A DNA stretch of 64,000 bases from JBBROS01 sp965199595 (GCA_965199595.1 OZ241182.1:992001-1056000), one strand, 5' to 3'; positions 50,876-59,905 are shown, counted from the stretch's first letter. The notes: generated from the sequence alone by a model not told the origin. A program made the numbers and translations.

Positions 50876-51718
50876 CTACGGCGACGCCGGGCTCATGTTC
50901 GCCAACGCTTCCGCCTTCCTCACGAAACCGGAAACGAGCTTGATCATGGGGGCTTTCACCTCTTCGGGGGCGGTCTTCATCGAACCGGCGTTGAACGGCG
51001 GGTCGGGGTCGTATTCGCTCATGAGCTGGCAGCACTCGGCATAGGTCCGATCACGCAGTTCCGCGACCATGGTGAGACCGAAATCCAACCCGGCCGTCAC
51101 GCCCGCGCCCGTGATGCGGTTGCGGTCGCGCACCACGCGCGCGTCCGTCGGGATCGCACCGAACCCGGCCAGCACATGACGCACCGACCAGTGGGACGTC
51201 GCCTTGCAGCCCTTCAACAGCCCCGCCGCCCCGAGGATCAGCGAGCCCGAGCAGACGCTGGTGATGTACTTCGCCCGGCTTCCCCGATCAGCCATGAAGG
51301 CCAGCGTCTCGGGATCGGTCATAGCCCTGATGGTGCCATCCGTGCCACCCGGCGCGAACAGCACGGTCAGGTCGCGCGGGCAGGTCTCAAAGGTTGCGTT
51401 GGGCGTGATCGTCACGCCGGCGTCGCTGGTCACCGGCTCGAGTGACTTGGCGACGAGATGGATCTTCGCTCCCATCATCGCGGCGAACATGCTTTGCGGG
51501 CCGATCAGGTCCAGGACGGTCATCCCCGGATACATCAGCATCGCGATCTGCTCGTCGCCGACCCAGTGTACCTTCGGATCCCAGCCTGCATCCTTTATCT
51601 TCTGGCCCATGTCGGCCGTTGCAGGCTGCGGTGCCGATGTCTGGGCCCTGGCGGAGCCAGCAGCGAGCGGGGCGAGCAAGCCGAGCAGGGTTGCTGTGCG
51701 GCGGTCCATGTCGGTCAT
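50876..51718 (-). CDS. DJ-1/PfpI-family protein, exported
   Basis: This 280-residue protein is of the DJ-1/PfpI/ThiJ superfamily. It has a Tat-like leader (DRRTATLLGLLAPLAAGSARAQ) and a Cys nucleophile elbow in ITSVCSGSLILGAAGLLKG near residue 150. The fold's opening is IAMLMYPGMTVLDLIGPQSMF. It resembles isonitrile-hydratase (InhA-like) members, which hydrate cyclohexyl isocyanide, but the export signal is unusual for them. It lies ten bases after the TonB-dependent receptor gene, so one operon is likely. Confidence 0.78.
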   Translation of the reverse strand: MTDMDRRTATLLGLLAPLAAGSARAQTSAPQPATADMGQKIKDAGWDPKVHWVGDEQIAMLMYPGMTVLDLIGPQSMFAAMMGAKIHLVAKSLEPVTSDAGVTITPNATFETCPRDLTVLFAPGGTDGTIRAMTDPETLAFMADRGSRAKYITSVCSGSLILGAAGLLKGCKATSHWSVRHVLAGFGAIPTDARVVRDRNRITGAGVTAGLDFGLTMVAELRDRTYAECCQLMSEYDPDPPFNAGSMKTAPEEVKAPMIKLVSGFVRKAEALANMSPASP

Positions 51719-51728
51719 GGCGATCTCC

Positions 51729-53870
51729 TCAGAAACGGACGGAAGCGGTGAGGAAGGCGGAGCGGCGCTCGATCGGCGCGACGGAGTTGCCCAGATAGGC
51801 GAACGGCACGTAGGCCTTCTTGTCGGCCAGGTTCTGCACTTGAAGGTTCAAGCGGAGCGGCCCGTGCTGCCAGGTGATGGAGGTGTCAAACGTGGCGTAG
51901 CCCGGCGTGCGGTCCGGGAAGGCGAGACTTATGGCCTGGCTCGTCGTGGCATAGGCACCAGCCCCGAACACCACGTCTCCCACGCCCGGCACGGGCGCGC
52001 GATAGGCCGCGAACAGCCGTCCGGAATGGGACGGCGCGAAGGGTAGCCGAGTGCCCACGGCATATGTGGTGTCCTTGGTGACCTGGGGGTCCAGGTAGGC
52101 GTAGGCGAGGAGCACGGACACGCGCGGCGTCGGCTGCCACACAAGGTTGGTGTCGAAGCCGCGGCTGCGCTGCTCGCCGGTCTGGATGGTGTTGAAGGGA
52201 ATGCTCGGATCGGCGACGGCGACGTTCTGACGATGGATGTCGAAGACCGCGAGCTGCCCCGACAGGCCCCATCCGAGGTCGAGCTTGATGCCGGCCTCCA
52301 CCTGGTTCCCGGTCTCCGGCCGCAGCGCCTGGGTTGTCACGATGGGCGCGACGCCCTGGTTCCCGCGCACGCCACTGCCATAGCCGGCGAATACGGTGAC
52401 GCCGGGCAGCACGTCCACAGCGAGGCCGACACGCGGATCGACGCGGGTGTCCCGGGTTTCGAAGGTCCTGGCGGAGCGGATGTTTCGGTCCTTGATATCC
52501 AGGCCGGTGCCGCGCAGCGCGAGCAGAAAGTGCAGCCGCTCCCAGTCGGCCTGATCCTGCAGGAAGCCCGAAACCGCGCTGTAGTGGTTCCTGTAGGCAA
52601 TGTTTGGCCCCCCAGGAGGCTGGACGTACACACCATAGGTGGGCGCCAGCAGGTTGATCGGCGTCGTCGGGGCGAAAGGAATGCCCTCCAGATCGCTGAC
52701 CCTGCTTGCTTCCATTCCTGCCAGCACGGTGTGGCGCACCGGGCCGGTCGAGAACCGGGCCTCAATGCTGGGCAATATGGAGAAGTCGTTAAGGTCGGCG
52801 TGAGCGTAGATGTTGTAGCGGGGGAAGGTGGCTATGGTGCCAGGCAGCGGCGTGGTGGATCCGAATATCGCCGTTGCAGGCTGCGTGATGTTGGTGACGG
52901 CGTAGCGGGTCGCCAACCGCAGGGTAAACACGTCGTTCAGCTTGTGTTCTGCCAGCAGGGTCACGGCATCCCGGGTCGATACGGTCTTCGGCGTGTCGGG
53001 TCCGGTCACGTTGGTCTGGTAGGGCACGCGGAAGTTGCCCGAGACCGTGCCAAAGGCGGGCAGGCCGGAGAAGTCCAGTGCCCGACGCTCGCTGTGCAGG
53101 TACTGCAGCGTCACCTTGGTGCGGCCGTCCTGGTAGCTCAGCGCGGGAATGACCGTGTTCCGCCGGGCGGAGAAGTTGTCCACGGTCGAGCGGTTCTGGT
53201 CGTACTCCGCCGAAAGCCGCGCCGACCAGCGGCCGTCGGCGGTCAGCGGCTGGTTGATGTCAACATAGGGTCGGACGGTGGCATAGGAGCCGATGCGGAT
53301 GCCGGCTTCGTAGGACGGCGTGGTGTTGGGCAGGGCGGACACGGTGTTGATCACCCCGCCCAGGCCGCCACCGAGGCCGCCGCCGAACAGGCTGCCGGTC
53401 GGGCCCTTGACCACCTCGATGCGGTCCACGCCGACCAGGCTTTCGCGGTCGCCGGCATCGAAGAAGGAGATCAGGCCGTCGCGGTAGAACTCGGGTTGGA
53501 AACCCCGCACCCGGTCGGAGGCGCCAGTGCCGTCCAGGTTGAGCGTGACGTTCGGGCGCACGGCGGCCACGTTCCGCAGGACGTCGGCGCGGTTCTGCAA
53601 CCCCTCCTCCTCGATGACCTGGCGCGGGATCACGACGACGCTTTGAGGAACATCCTGCAGCGGCGTGCCGGTACGGGTGGCGCCGCCCTGCAATCCGCCG
53701 TCCTGGCGGACCTGGTAGCCCTGCACGTCGGGCCGGGCGGCCGTGACGTTCACATCCGGCAGGGTGATGGGCGGGGTTTCGGGCGCGGGCGTCTGCGCCA
53801 GGGCGGTGGTGGACAGGAGGGCAGCGGCAAGGCCCGGCAGGGCGCCGGGCCAGAAGGAACGGTGGAACAT
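51729..53870 (-). CDS. TonB-dependent outer-membrane receptor, siderophore type
   Basis: This is a 713-residue beta-barrel receptor with signal peptide (MFHRSFWPGALPGLAAALLSTTALAQ). The TonB-box region and plug domain begin LPDVNVTAARP, then GTPLQDVPQSVVVIPRQVIEEEGLQNRADVLRN, RGFQPEFYRDGLISF and VDRIEVVKGPTGSLFGGGLGGGLGGVINTV. The barrel ends RRSAFLTASVRF with the terminal Phe typical of outer-membrane proteins. No N-terminal signalling (STN) domain precedes the plug, so FecIR-type control is not expected. The ligand is unknown; ferric siderophores or catecholates are usual in this FhuA/FpvA-like group. The true start is ATG 53870. Confidence 0.9.
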   Translation of the reverse strand: MFHRSFWPGALPGLAAALLSTTALAQTPAPETPPITLPDVNVTAARPDVQGYQVRQDGGLQGGATRTGTPLQDVPQSVVVIPRQVIEEEGLQNRADVLRNVAAVRPNVTLNLDGTGASDRVRGFQPEFYRDGLISFFDAGDRESLVGVDRIEVVKGPTGSLFGGGLGGGLGGVINTVSALPNTTPSYEAGIRIGSYATVRPYVDINQPLTADGRWSARLSAEYDQNRSTVDNFSARRNTVIPALSYQDGRTKVTLQYLHSERRALDFSGLPAFGTVSGNFRVPYQTNVTGPDTPKTVSTRDAVTLLAEHKLNDVFTLRLATRYAVTNITQPATAIFGSTTPLPGTIATFPRYNIYAHADLNDFSILPSIEARFSTGPVRHTVLAGMEASRVSDLEGIPFAPTTPINLLAPTYGVYVQPPGGPNIAYRNHYSAVSGFLQDQADWERLHFLLALRGTGLDIKDRNIRSARTFETRDTRVDPRVGLAVDVLPGVTVFAGYGSGVRGNQGVAPIVTTQALRPETGNQVEAGIKLDLGWGLSGQLAVFDIHRQNVAVADPSIPFNTIQTGEQRSRGFDTNLVWQPTPRVSVLLAYAYLDPQVTKDTTYAVGTRLPFAPSHSGRLFAAYRAPVPGVGDVVFGAGAYATTSQAISLAFPDRTPGYATFDTSITWQHGPLRLNLQVQNLADKKAYVPFAYLGNSVAPIERRSAFLTASVRF

Positions 53871-53923
53871 GGGACCTCGCGTGAACGGCAGGGCACGGCC
53901 CGGGTGGGCCGCGGGGCTGGGCG

Positions 53924-54286
53924 TCAGGCGAGGACGGGCGGGCCGCGGGCCGGAGGCGGCGGGGCGCGCGGCCCCAGCGCGGCATGGGCCTGGCGAATCG
54001 GTGGCACGGCTGCGCGGACCCAGGCGATGGTGCTTGGGCCAACGTCCGCCGGCGGGACAGGCTCCGTGAACGGGACGTGGTGGCACGCCGGGCAGTCCAA
54101 GTCGGCGTGGAGCGCGGGTCTGTCAGGGACAGGCGCACCGCCGTCGTGGACGCTACAGATTTGCCAGCCAGGGAGGCCGGACCCCAAGCCCGGGACGGCC
54201 GCCTGCAACACGCGGCAATGCCCGAACGCCGCCGCCCACTGCAGCAGCATCAGCACGGCCAGGAACGGGGCAAGCCGGCGGGTCAT
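53924..54286 (-). CDS. DUF2946-type small exported protein
   Basis: This 120-residue protein has a signal peptide (MTRRLAPFLAVLMLLQWAAAFGH). Two cysteines appear early (HCRVLQ, QICSVHDG), then a CxxC motif (LDCPACHHVPF), a pattern of the DUF2946 family. That family is often next to TonB-dependent receptors and copper genes. It is placed upstream of the receptor on the same strand, 53 bases apart, so it may help metal import. A Pro-rich tail (GPRAPPPPARGPPVLA) ends it. The 54287-54908 region upstream holds its promoter. Confidence 0.7.
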   Translation of the reverse strand: MTRRLAPFLAVLMLLQWAAAFGHCRVLQAAVPGLGSGLPGWQICSVHDGGAPVPDRPALHADLDCPACHHVPFTEPVPPADVGPSTIAWVRAAVPPIRQAHAALGPRAPPPPARGPPVLA

Positions 54287-54908
54287 TCCATCAGGTTCAT
54301 ACGCGCCAGACGTTCCAGGGGTAAAGCCCTGGCCCTGAAGGCAGGGCCTCTTGCGTGATCCTCACACAGCTCCGTTGGGCACCGGCAACCTGGATCACCT
54401 GGTCAGATGACCGTTTGACGAAGCGGAACACTCAGAAATCAGAGTTCCGTCGGGATGCCTATCGTGACCCGGAGCGGGACTATGGTCGGGCATCCGCTTT
54501 TCTCTTTTCAAGGTTTTGGCCTTCGGCCACGAAACGTCTGCCGGCCATCACCGTCCCGTGCTCACGTCACCGCATCCCGGGACCAGACATGGCACGGGTC
54601 CCGACAAGTCGTGCCGCTCCGTCGGGCGGCACTTGGTTTGCCCCTCCTTCTCGCGATCGGACTGGGTGCCGGTGGCCTCCTGCTCCTGCGCGGCCCGGCC
54701 CTGCCGGGTTTGGTCAATCCGCTGCCTCAGCACGCGCCGAACCAGGTAGCCGGCCGGGGCGCCCGGTCAGGATGCCCCGGCCGCATCCGGTCCGCCATCT
54801 CGCACCTGCGTCCCAGGTCGTTCCGGGCACCATAGGTGCATGTATCCGGGGTGGCACGACCCGGCCGTCCAGGGCACGATGCCGATCGTGACCGAGGACC
54901 ATCCTGCC
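54287..54908. other. Intergenic region with no clear gene
   Basis: About 620 bases separate the DUF2946 gene and the DUF1176 gene. A 12-base palindrome, GGTCAGATGACC (54401-54412), and a small stem GGCCCT/AGGGCC (54331-54348) lie in the first 130 bases and could be operator or leader elements of the minus-strand receptor genes. A plus-strand frame at 54455-54835 has one hydrophobic stretch but no family resemblance. Confidence 0.45.
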
Positions 54909-55928
54909 GTGAAGCGCATCCTTCTCCTTGCCGCCGCCCTGCTCCTGCCGGCCGCGGCGCCGCCACCGCCGCCGGTCCCCATCTACCGGCAGTTCGGGCG
55001 CTGGCTGGTGGCCTGCGACAATATCCGCGCCTGCGTCGCCCGGGGTTTCGACGAGGTGACCCGGGCTCAACTCGACCTGGTTCGCCCGGCTGGCGATGCC
55101 CGGCCGAAGCTGATCCTGTCCGCCGATGGCGCATTCGACGCCGCCGCGCTGCGCCTGGATGGCAAGCCGCTGCCGCTTGCCGCCCCGGCCTGGTCGAAAA
55201 CGGCAGACGACGTGTCCACCGACGACCCGGCCGCCGTCGATGCCTTCGTCGCCGCCGCCCGCGACGCGCACGCCATCACCCTCGGCCCGGCGCCCCCGGC
55301 GGACGGCACGGCCTGGACGATCCCCCTGGACGGGTTCACGGCGGCGCTGCTGCTGGTGGATGCCGTGCAGGGCCGGCCCGGCACGCCGACCGCCCTGGTG
55401 GCGGCCCGTGGGCCGGCGGCGACGCCCCCCGCGCTCCCGGTGCCGAAAGCCCCGCGCTGGATCGCGCCGCCCAGGCTGACCGGTCCGGAAACCGCGGCGC
55501 TGGTGCGCCGGGCCGGGCGGCTGCGCTCCCCGGCGTTCGACCCCTGCGAGATCCGCGAGCCGCCGGCCGTGTTCGCGCTCGATGCCGGCAACGCCCTGGC
55601 GATCCGCCCCTGCTACATGGCGGCCTACCAGGGCTCGTCCGTGGTGGCCGTGCTGCCGCGTGGCGGCGGCCCGGACCGGCCGCTGAAACTCCGGCTGCCC
55701 GGCGTGCCTCGTGACAGGACGGACGGGCCCGACATGGTTGACCCGTATTTCGATGAGAAGACCGGCACCCTGTCCACGGCGTCCAAGGGCCGGGGCCTGG
55801 CGGATTGCGGATCGAGCGAGAGCTGGGTGTGGAGCGGCGGCGCGTTCCGGCTCAAGGCGCTGTACTACCAGGACCAGTGCGGCGGCACGGCGCCGGGCGA
55901 CTGGCCAACGCTGTTCCGCACCCGTTAA
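54909..55928 (+). CDS. DUF1176 domain protein, exported
   Basis: This secreted protein of the DUF1176 family (339 aa from GTG 54909) has unknown function. A signal peptide (MKRILLLAAALLLPAAA) leads to IYRQFGRWLVACDNIRACVARGF near residue 25, the invariant family opening with two Cys. The middle contains YMAAYQGSSVVAVLPRGGGPDRPLKLRLPG. The C-terminal KTGTLSTASKGRGLADCGSSESWVWSGGAFRLKALYYQDQCGG is highly characteristic. Starts at 54840 and 54879 would add a polar stretch before the signal. GAGGA lies ten bases before the GTG. Confidence 0.85.
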   Translation: MKRILLLAAALLLPAAAPPPPPVPIYRQFGRWLVACDNIRACVARGFDEVTRAQLDLVRPAGDARPKLILSADGAFDAAALRLDGKPLPLAAPAWSKTADDVSTDDPAAVDAFVAAARDAHAITLGPAPPADGTAWTIPLDGFTAALLLVDAVQGRPGTPTALVAARGPAATPPALPVPKAPRWIAPPRLTGPETAALVRRAGRLRSPAFDPCEIREPPAVFALDAGNALAIRPCYMAAYQGSSVVAVLPRGGGPDRPLKLRLPGVPRDRTDGPDMVDPYFDEKTGTLSTASKGRGLADCGSSESWVWSGGAFRLKALYYQDQCGGTAPGDWPTLFRTR

Positions 55929-55944
55929 CGAGGGAAGGGAAGGC

Positions 55945-56547
55945 ATGGCACGGTTCCGCCGCTGGGCGGCCATCCTGCTGCCGATCGTGCTGCTCGCCCG
56001 GGCCGTGCTGCTGGTGCACCAGCTCCGCTCCGAACGGGAGGAGCGGGCGCACGCGAACGACCCGCCCGCCTGGCCGCCCGTGCCGGCCGAGGTGCTGCGG
56101 TTCCGCGCCGACAGCCCCGGCCTGGCCGCATGGGCGCCCGGTGCCGGCCGGCGCCCGCTCGTCGCGGTGCTGGTCACCAGGGGCCTTGAGGCGCAGCCGC
56201 CGGATACGGCCTGCCTGCTCGACCCGGCCGCGATGGGCCGCAACGGCGGGCGGCTCACCTTGCGGGACCATGCCGGGCCGGGGCTGTGGCGGGCCGACTG
56301 GGACGGGCATCGGACCACGCGAACCCGGGACGAGGTGGACATCCCGGAGCCGGACCCGGCGGTGCGTGCCGCCGAAGCTGCGCTGCTGGACGGGGCCGAT
56401 TGCGGCAGGACGGCCCGGCTGGAACTGTCCGAACCGGCAGTCCAGGCCCTGGTGGACACCCTGGCCGGCCGCGAGCCCGCGATGGACCTTCCGCCGCCCC
56501 GGGCCGGGCTGAACATACACGCCGTGCTGCCGGAGCCGCCCCGCTGA
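55945..56547 (+). CDS. Membrane-anchored protein of unknown function
   Basis: This 200-residue protein starts at ATG 55945 after a purine-rich GAGGGAAGGGAAGG site. It has a single N-terminal hydrophobic helix (AAILLPIVLLARAVLLV) followed by a soluble domain with two cysteines (ACLLDPA, ADCGRTA). I do not recognise the family. The gene follows the DUF1176 gene by 16 bases and is likely co-transcribed. Confidence 0.6.
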   Translation: MARFRRWAAILLPIVLLARAVLLVHQLRSEREERAHANDPPAWPPVPAEVLRFRADSPGLAAWAPGAGRRPLVAVLVTRGLEAQPPDTACLLDPAAMGRNGGRLTLRDHAGPGLWRADWDGHRTTRTRDEVDIPEPDPAVRAAEAALLDGADCGRTARLELSEPAVQALVDTLAGREPAMDLPPPRAGLNIHAVLPEPPR

Positions 56548-56699
56548 GCGCGTCCTGGCGGCGGACGGCACGCCGGGCCTTTTGCGGGGCACGGAGCAAG
56601 GCGGCGGACAAGGTCATGCGCCTGGCGAGATCTGCCCTTCATTCTGCGGCGCTGAGGCGCCAGGATGGCGTCCGATCAACCACGGACGCGGCGGAACGT

Positions 56700-57128
56700 A
56701 TGACCAGCCCTCTCTCGCTCCGAGTCAGTCGGCGCATCGCCGGGGTTTTGGCGCTGACGCTCGTTCCAGGCGTCGCCGTCGCGGAAACGCCCTGTGCCGG
56801 AGTGGACCGGCGGCTGCCCGAGGCTGAGAGGCCGGCGCTGGAGCGCGCGGTCGCGGCGGAGATGGAGCTGCCCCAAGTGAAGCTTCTGCAATCCTACCGC
56901 CACAAGGGCTGGCACATCCTCTACGTCAACACCTTTCGTGCCGACGAGGCTTTCCTGTTCTACCGCCGTGATCCGCCGCGCGGGCGTATCCTGGCCCGCT
57001 GGGGTGGGGCCGCCAGAATGGACGAGGGGCCGGAGATCCGACGCTGGGTGCGGCGGAACGTTCCTGGCATCCCGGCCCGCCTCGCCACCTGCTTCGCCTG
57101 GCACGTCACCCGCGACCGGGACATGTGA
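56700..57128 (+). CDS. Secreted protein of unknown function
   Basis: This 142-residue protein starts at ATG 56700 with a signal-like segment (RIAGVLALTLVPGVAVAETP). The mature part contains CAGVDRRLPEAERPALERAVAAEM and HKGWHILYVNTFRADEAFLFYRRDPPRGRILARWGGAA, a domain I cannot assign. Two cysteines are far apart. It resembles short exported proteins that occur beside DUF1176-type genes, but no partner is known. The frame opens further upstream without support. Confidence 0.55.
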   Translation: MTSPLSLRVSRRIAGVLALTLVPGVAVAETPCAGVDRRLPEAERPALERAVAAEMELPQVKLLQSYRHKGWHILYVNTFRADEAFLFYRRDPPRGRILARWGGAARMDEGPEIRRWVRRNVPGIPARLATCFAWHVTRDRDM

Positions 57129-57353
57129 CTTGACCGGACGCCTCCATGTCCAACCGCGGCCCGGGCATAGGGGCCCGTCCGGGTGACCGGCAGGAGCGGC
57201 GCGCAGGCGGCGACCTCAAGGGTAAGCCTGCTTCTCAACATCCGCTCCCGGCTTTGATGGTGTCCAGGCGCAGCATACTCGACGACCTGGCATCCGCCCG
57301 CTGCGTGCTGCACCATGCCTGGATCATCCATCGACGGAACAGGACTGATCACC

Positions 57354-57542
57354 ATGGCTGGTCTCACCAGCAGTCCCGGCATCGGCCTCGCACCCGTGCC
57401 CGGGCTGCTCACGGCACGCGCCTGCCCCATGATCCCGGGAGGCGATCCGCCCGCAGACCCGGTGCAGCGGGCAATGCCGCAGGTGTCGCGCGCGCTGGCT
57501 GCCATCGACCCGCGTGGATGCCCGGGCGGATGGCCGCGATGA
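57354..57542 (+). CDS. Short ORF of unknown function overlapping the VanW gene
   Basis: A 62-codon frame starts at ATG 57354 (MAGLTSSPGIGLAPVPGLL) with GGAACAGGA about ten bases upstream. It ends at 57542, overlapping the ATG of the next gene by four bases (ATGA). The overlap favours a real small gene, but there is no family match and the Pro/Gly-rich sequence could be accidental. Confidence 0.35.
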   Translation: MAGLTSSPGIGLAPVPGLLTARACPMIPGGDPPADPVQRAMPQVSRALAAIDPRGCPGGWPR

Positions 57543-59314
57543 CGCAAGCGGACCCCGCAGCACCGGGCACGCGATCAGGATCAGGGATGCGGGAACGACC
57601 CGCCCCGCCCGCGACGACGCTTCCCAGCCGCCGTGCCGCGGCCGTCTTCGCCGTCAAGGTCGCGGTGCTGCGCCTGCGGCGTGGCCTGCGGGACTTCGGA
57701 CGCGGTCCACCCCGGTTGAAGCAGGACGGTAGCGGCAACGAGGCCGCCGTCGCCGGGGAGTCGCGGACACCGCTCTGGTCCGACCCGACGCCCGCCGAAC
57801 GCCGGCATCAACTGGGCAAGGTGCAGAACCTTCGCCGGGCGGCCCGCGCCTTCGACGGCCTGGTCATCCCCGCTGGCGCCACGTTCTCGTTCTGGCGGCA
57901 GCTTGGGCGGGCCAGCCGCGCGCGCGGCTTCGCGGACGGTCGGATGCTGCAGGGCGGCTGCATGGTGCCCGCGGTCGGCGGCGGGTTGTGCCAACTGTCG
58001 AACGCGCTCTACGACGTCGCGCTGCAGGCGGGCTGCACCGTGGTGGAGCGCCATGCCCATTCCCGGCGGGTGGGCCCGGCATCGGCAGGGCGGGACGCGA
58101 CCGTCGCCTGGAACTATGTGGACCTGCGGTTCAGGCCGGCCCGAACCGTCCAGCTGCGTGTCCTGCTGAACCGGGACGAGCTGGTCGTGCGTCTTCACGG
58201 CCCCGCATCACATGCGGCAGAGCCGGCGATCGCGCTCGGGACACCGCCAACGCTCACGGCGGCCAGGAGCTGCGCGAGCTGTGCCCAGACGGACTGCTTC
58301 AGGCACGAGACGGCACCGGTGCTCAGCGGGCGGCGGGCGTTCCTGCTCGACGAGATGTGGCCGGAGTTCATCGAGCATCTCAAGACCGCCGCCATCCAGG
58401 ACGTTTGGATCGGGTGCCCGCGTCCCGGCCGCCTGCCGGATGCGCTCCGCCAGGGCGCATCCGGGCTGGCGGGTGCGCGATGGCCGGCGCTGCGCCGCAG
58501 CCTCGGCGTTCGCCGGGCGGCACCGGGCGCTGCCACCAGGCGGGCCGCCCTGGCCGGCGCGGCTGCCATCGCACATCGCCTTGCCGATCAGCTTCCGCCC
58601 GACGCGACGGACCTGGTGGTGGCCCAGTCCTTCCTGCCGCACCTGTGGCGCGCGGGCCACCTCGGCGGGCGCCGCTTCTCGGTCCTGATGACCCGGCCGC
58701 CGCTGGAGACCATCCAGGAGCGGCTGAACGCCGCATTTGCCGCGCACCCGGACCGCGCAACGCTGGCCGACTACCGGACCGACCCCGGTCTGGTGCGCTG
58801 GGAGGCAGAGGCGCTGGCCGCGGCCGAGCAGCTCGTCACGCCGCATGCGGAGATAGCCTCCTTGTTCCCGGGCCGTAGCCTTCGGCTGGAGTGGCACCGC
58901 CCGGCCCAGACCTCTGCAGCAAGGCCCGGCGGAGCGCATCCCCGGCGCATCGCCTTTCCGGGGCCGACCCTGGCCCGCAAGGGCGCCTTCGAGGTGCGGG
59001 ACGTGGCCAGGCTGCTGGATCTCGAGGTCGTGCCGCTCGGCGCCGAGTTGGAAGGTCCTGACTTCTGGGCCGGCGTGAAGGTCATCCGGCCCGATCCGTC
59101 ACGGGCATCGTCCGCCTGGCTCGCCGGCGTCGATGCCGTCGTGCAACCTGCGTTGATGGAGGAGCAGCCCCGGCGTCTGCTTGCGGCGCTGGCCACTGGC
59201 ATCCCGGTTCTGGCAACACGAGCCTGTGGTCTGGACGAGGCTGGCGTCACCGTGCTCGAACCGCTCCACACGGCAGATCTGGCCGAAAAACTGCGCGGGG
59301 TCCTCGGCTGCTGA
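57539..59314 (+). CDS. VanW-family protein with long C-terminal glycosyltransferase-like extension
   Basis: This 591-residue protein starts at ATG 57539. Residues 80-215 form a VanW domain: ERRHQLGKVQNLRRAARAFDG, PAGATFSFWRQLG and the core GGGLCQLSNALYDVALQAGC near 148. A Cys cluster (SCASCAQTDC, residues 244-253) links it to a region of about 330 residues. That region's later half (RIAFPGPTLARKGAFEVRDVARLLDLEVV, GVDAVVQPALMEEQPRRLLAALATGIPVLATRACG) resembles a GT-B glycosyltransferase. VanW is associated with glycopeptide resistance genes but its biochemical role is unsettled. No van ligase is nearby. Confidence 0.72.
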   Translation: MTQADPAAPGTRSGSGMRERPAPPATTLPSRRAAAVFAVKVAVLRLRRGLRDFGRGPPRLKQDGSGNEAAVAGESRTPLWSDPTPAERRHQLGKVQNLRRAARAFDGLVIPAGATFSFWRQLGRASRARGFADGRMLQGGCMVPAVGGGLCQLSNALYDVALQAGCTVVERHAHSRRVGPASAGRDATVAWNYVDLRFRPARTVQLRVLLNRDELVVRLHGPASHAAEPAIALGTPPTLTAARSCASCAQTDCFRHETAPVLSGRRAFLLDEMWPEFIEHLKTAAIQDVWIGCPRPGRLPDALRQGASGLAGARWPALRRSLGVRRAAPGAATRRAALAGAAAIAHRLADQLPPDATDLVVAQSFLPHLWRAGHLGGRRFSVLMTRPPLETIQERLNAAFAAHPDRATLADYRTDPGLVRWEAEALAAAEQLVTPHAEIASLFPGRSLRLEWHRPAQTSAARPGGAHPRRIAFPGPTLARKGAFEVRDVARLLDLEVVPLGAELEGPDFWAGVKVIRPDPSRASSAWLAGVDAVVQPALMEEQPRRLLAALATGIPVLATRACGLDEAGVTVLEPLHTADLAEKLRGVLGC

Positions 59315-59389
59315 CGGGTCCTTCCGCAGGTTCGGCCAACGAGGGCGATGAGCGGTCCGTCGCGCGACATCGACAGGAAGGGACAGCCC

Positions 59390-59905
59390 GTGACGGATGA
59401 GCTGGCGGTGTTCGACGACATGGGATCGCTGGCACGCCTGGCGTGGCTTGGCGGGCTGCTCCTGCTGCTTGGGCTGGGCGGGATCGTGGTGCTGGTCGTC
59501 GCGTGGGAGTTCTACTGGGTCGCCTGGGCGCTCGCGGTGTTCATGGCGCTGCTGGGGGGCGGTCTGCTCGCGCAGCTGCGTCCCCGCTTCGCCCGGCGCG
59601 GCTTGCCGTTCCTGGTGATTACGTCCTGCGGCGTCCGCTGTCCCGGGCTCGCCGACCCCTTCCTACCCTGGTCGGCGGTGGAGCGCATCCTGGTCAACGA
59701 TGCCGAAGCGGTGCGCACCACCTTCTTTCTCCGTCCGGAGGCCGCGTTGCCGGTCACGGATCGCAGCCGCGGCAACGTCCGCGTGCTGCGCGGCCGCCGG
59801 GCTGTCCTCATCGCTGGGCCGAGACCGCGCGGCATGACGGTGGAGGCGTTCGGGGCGCGGCTGCTGGCGGCGGCCCAGGCCGCGGGGGAAGCGGCGGAGG
59901 GGTGA
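59390..59905 (+). CDS. Small two-helix membrane protein, STM3941-like
   Basis: This 171-residue protein has two adjacent transmembrane helices (LAWLGGLLLLLGLGGIVVLVV and WVAWALAVFMALLGGGLL). A PH-like soluble domain follows, containing LPWSAVERILVNDAEAVRTTFF, a pattern of bacterial PH/STM3941-type domains. The GTG start at 59390 follows AGGAAGGGA at six bases and is preferred over ATG 59348. The function is unknown. Confidence 0.65.
   Translation: MTDELAVFDDMGSLARLAWLGGLLLLLGLGGIVVLVVAWEFYWVAWALAVFMALLGGGLLAQLRPRFARRGLPFLVITSCGVRCPGLADPFLPWSAVERILVNDAEAVRTTFFLRPEAALPVTDRSRGNVRVLRGRRAVLIAGPRPRGMTVEAFGARLLAAAQAAGEAAEG

Noticed and set aside
54287..54420. GAACCTGATGG near the DUF2946 start, resembling part of a thiamine (thi-box) riboswitch
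   Set aside because: The other invariant elements (CUGAGA and the pairing partner) are missing, and the region downstream is not a thiamine gene. It is treated as accidental.
54455..54835. A 126-codon frame with one hydrophobic stretch between the DUF2946 and DUF1176 genes
   Set aside because: It has low-complexity composition, no recognisable motif and no good start context. It is probably intergenic.
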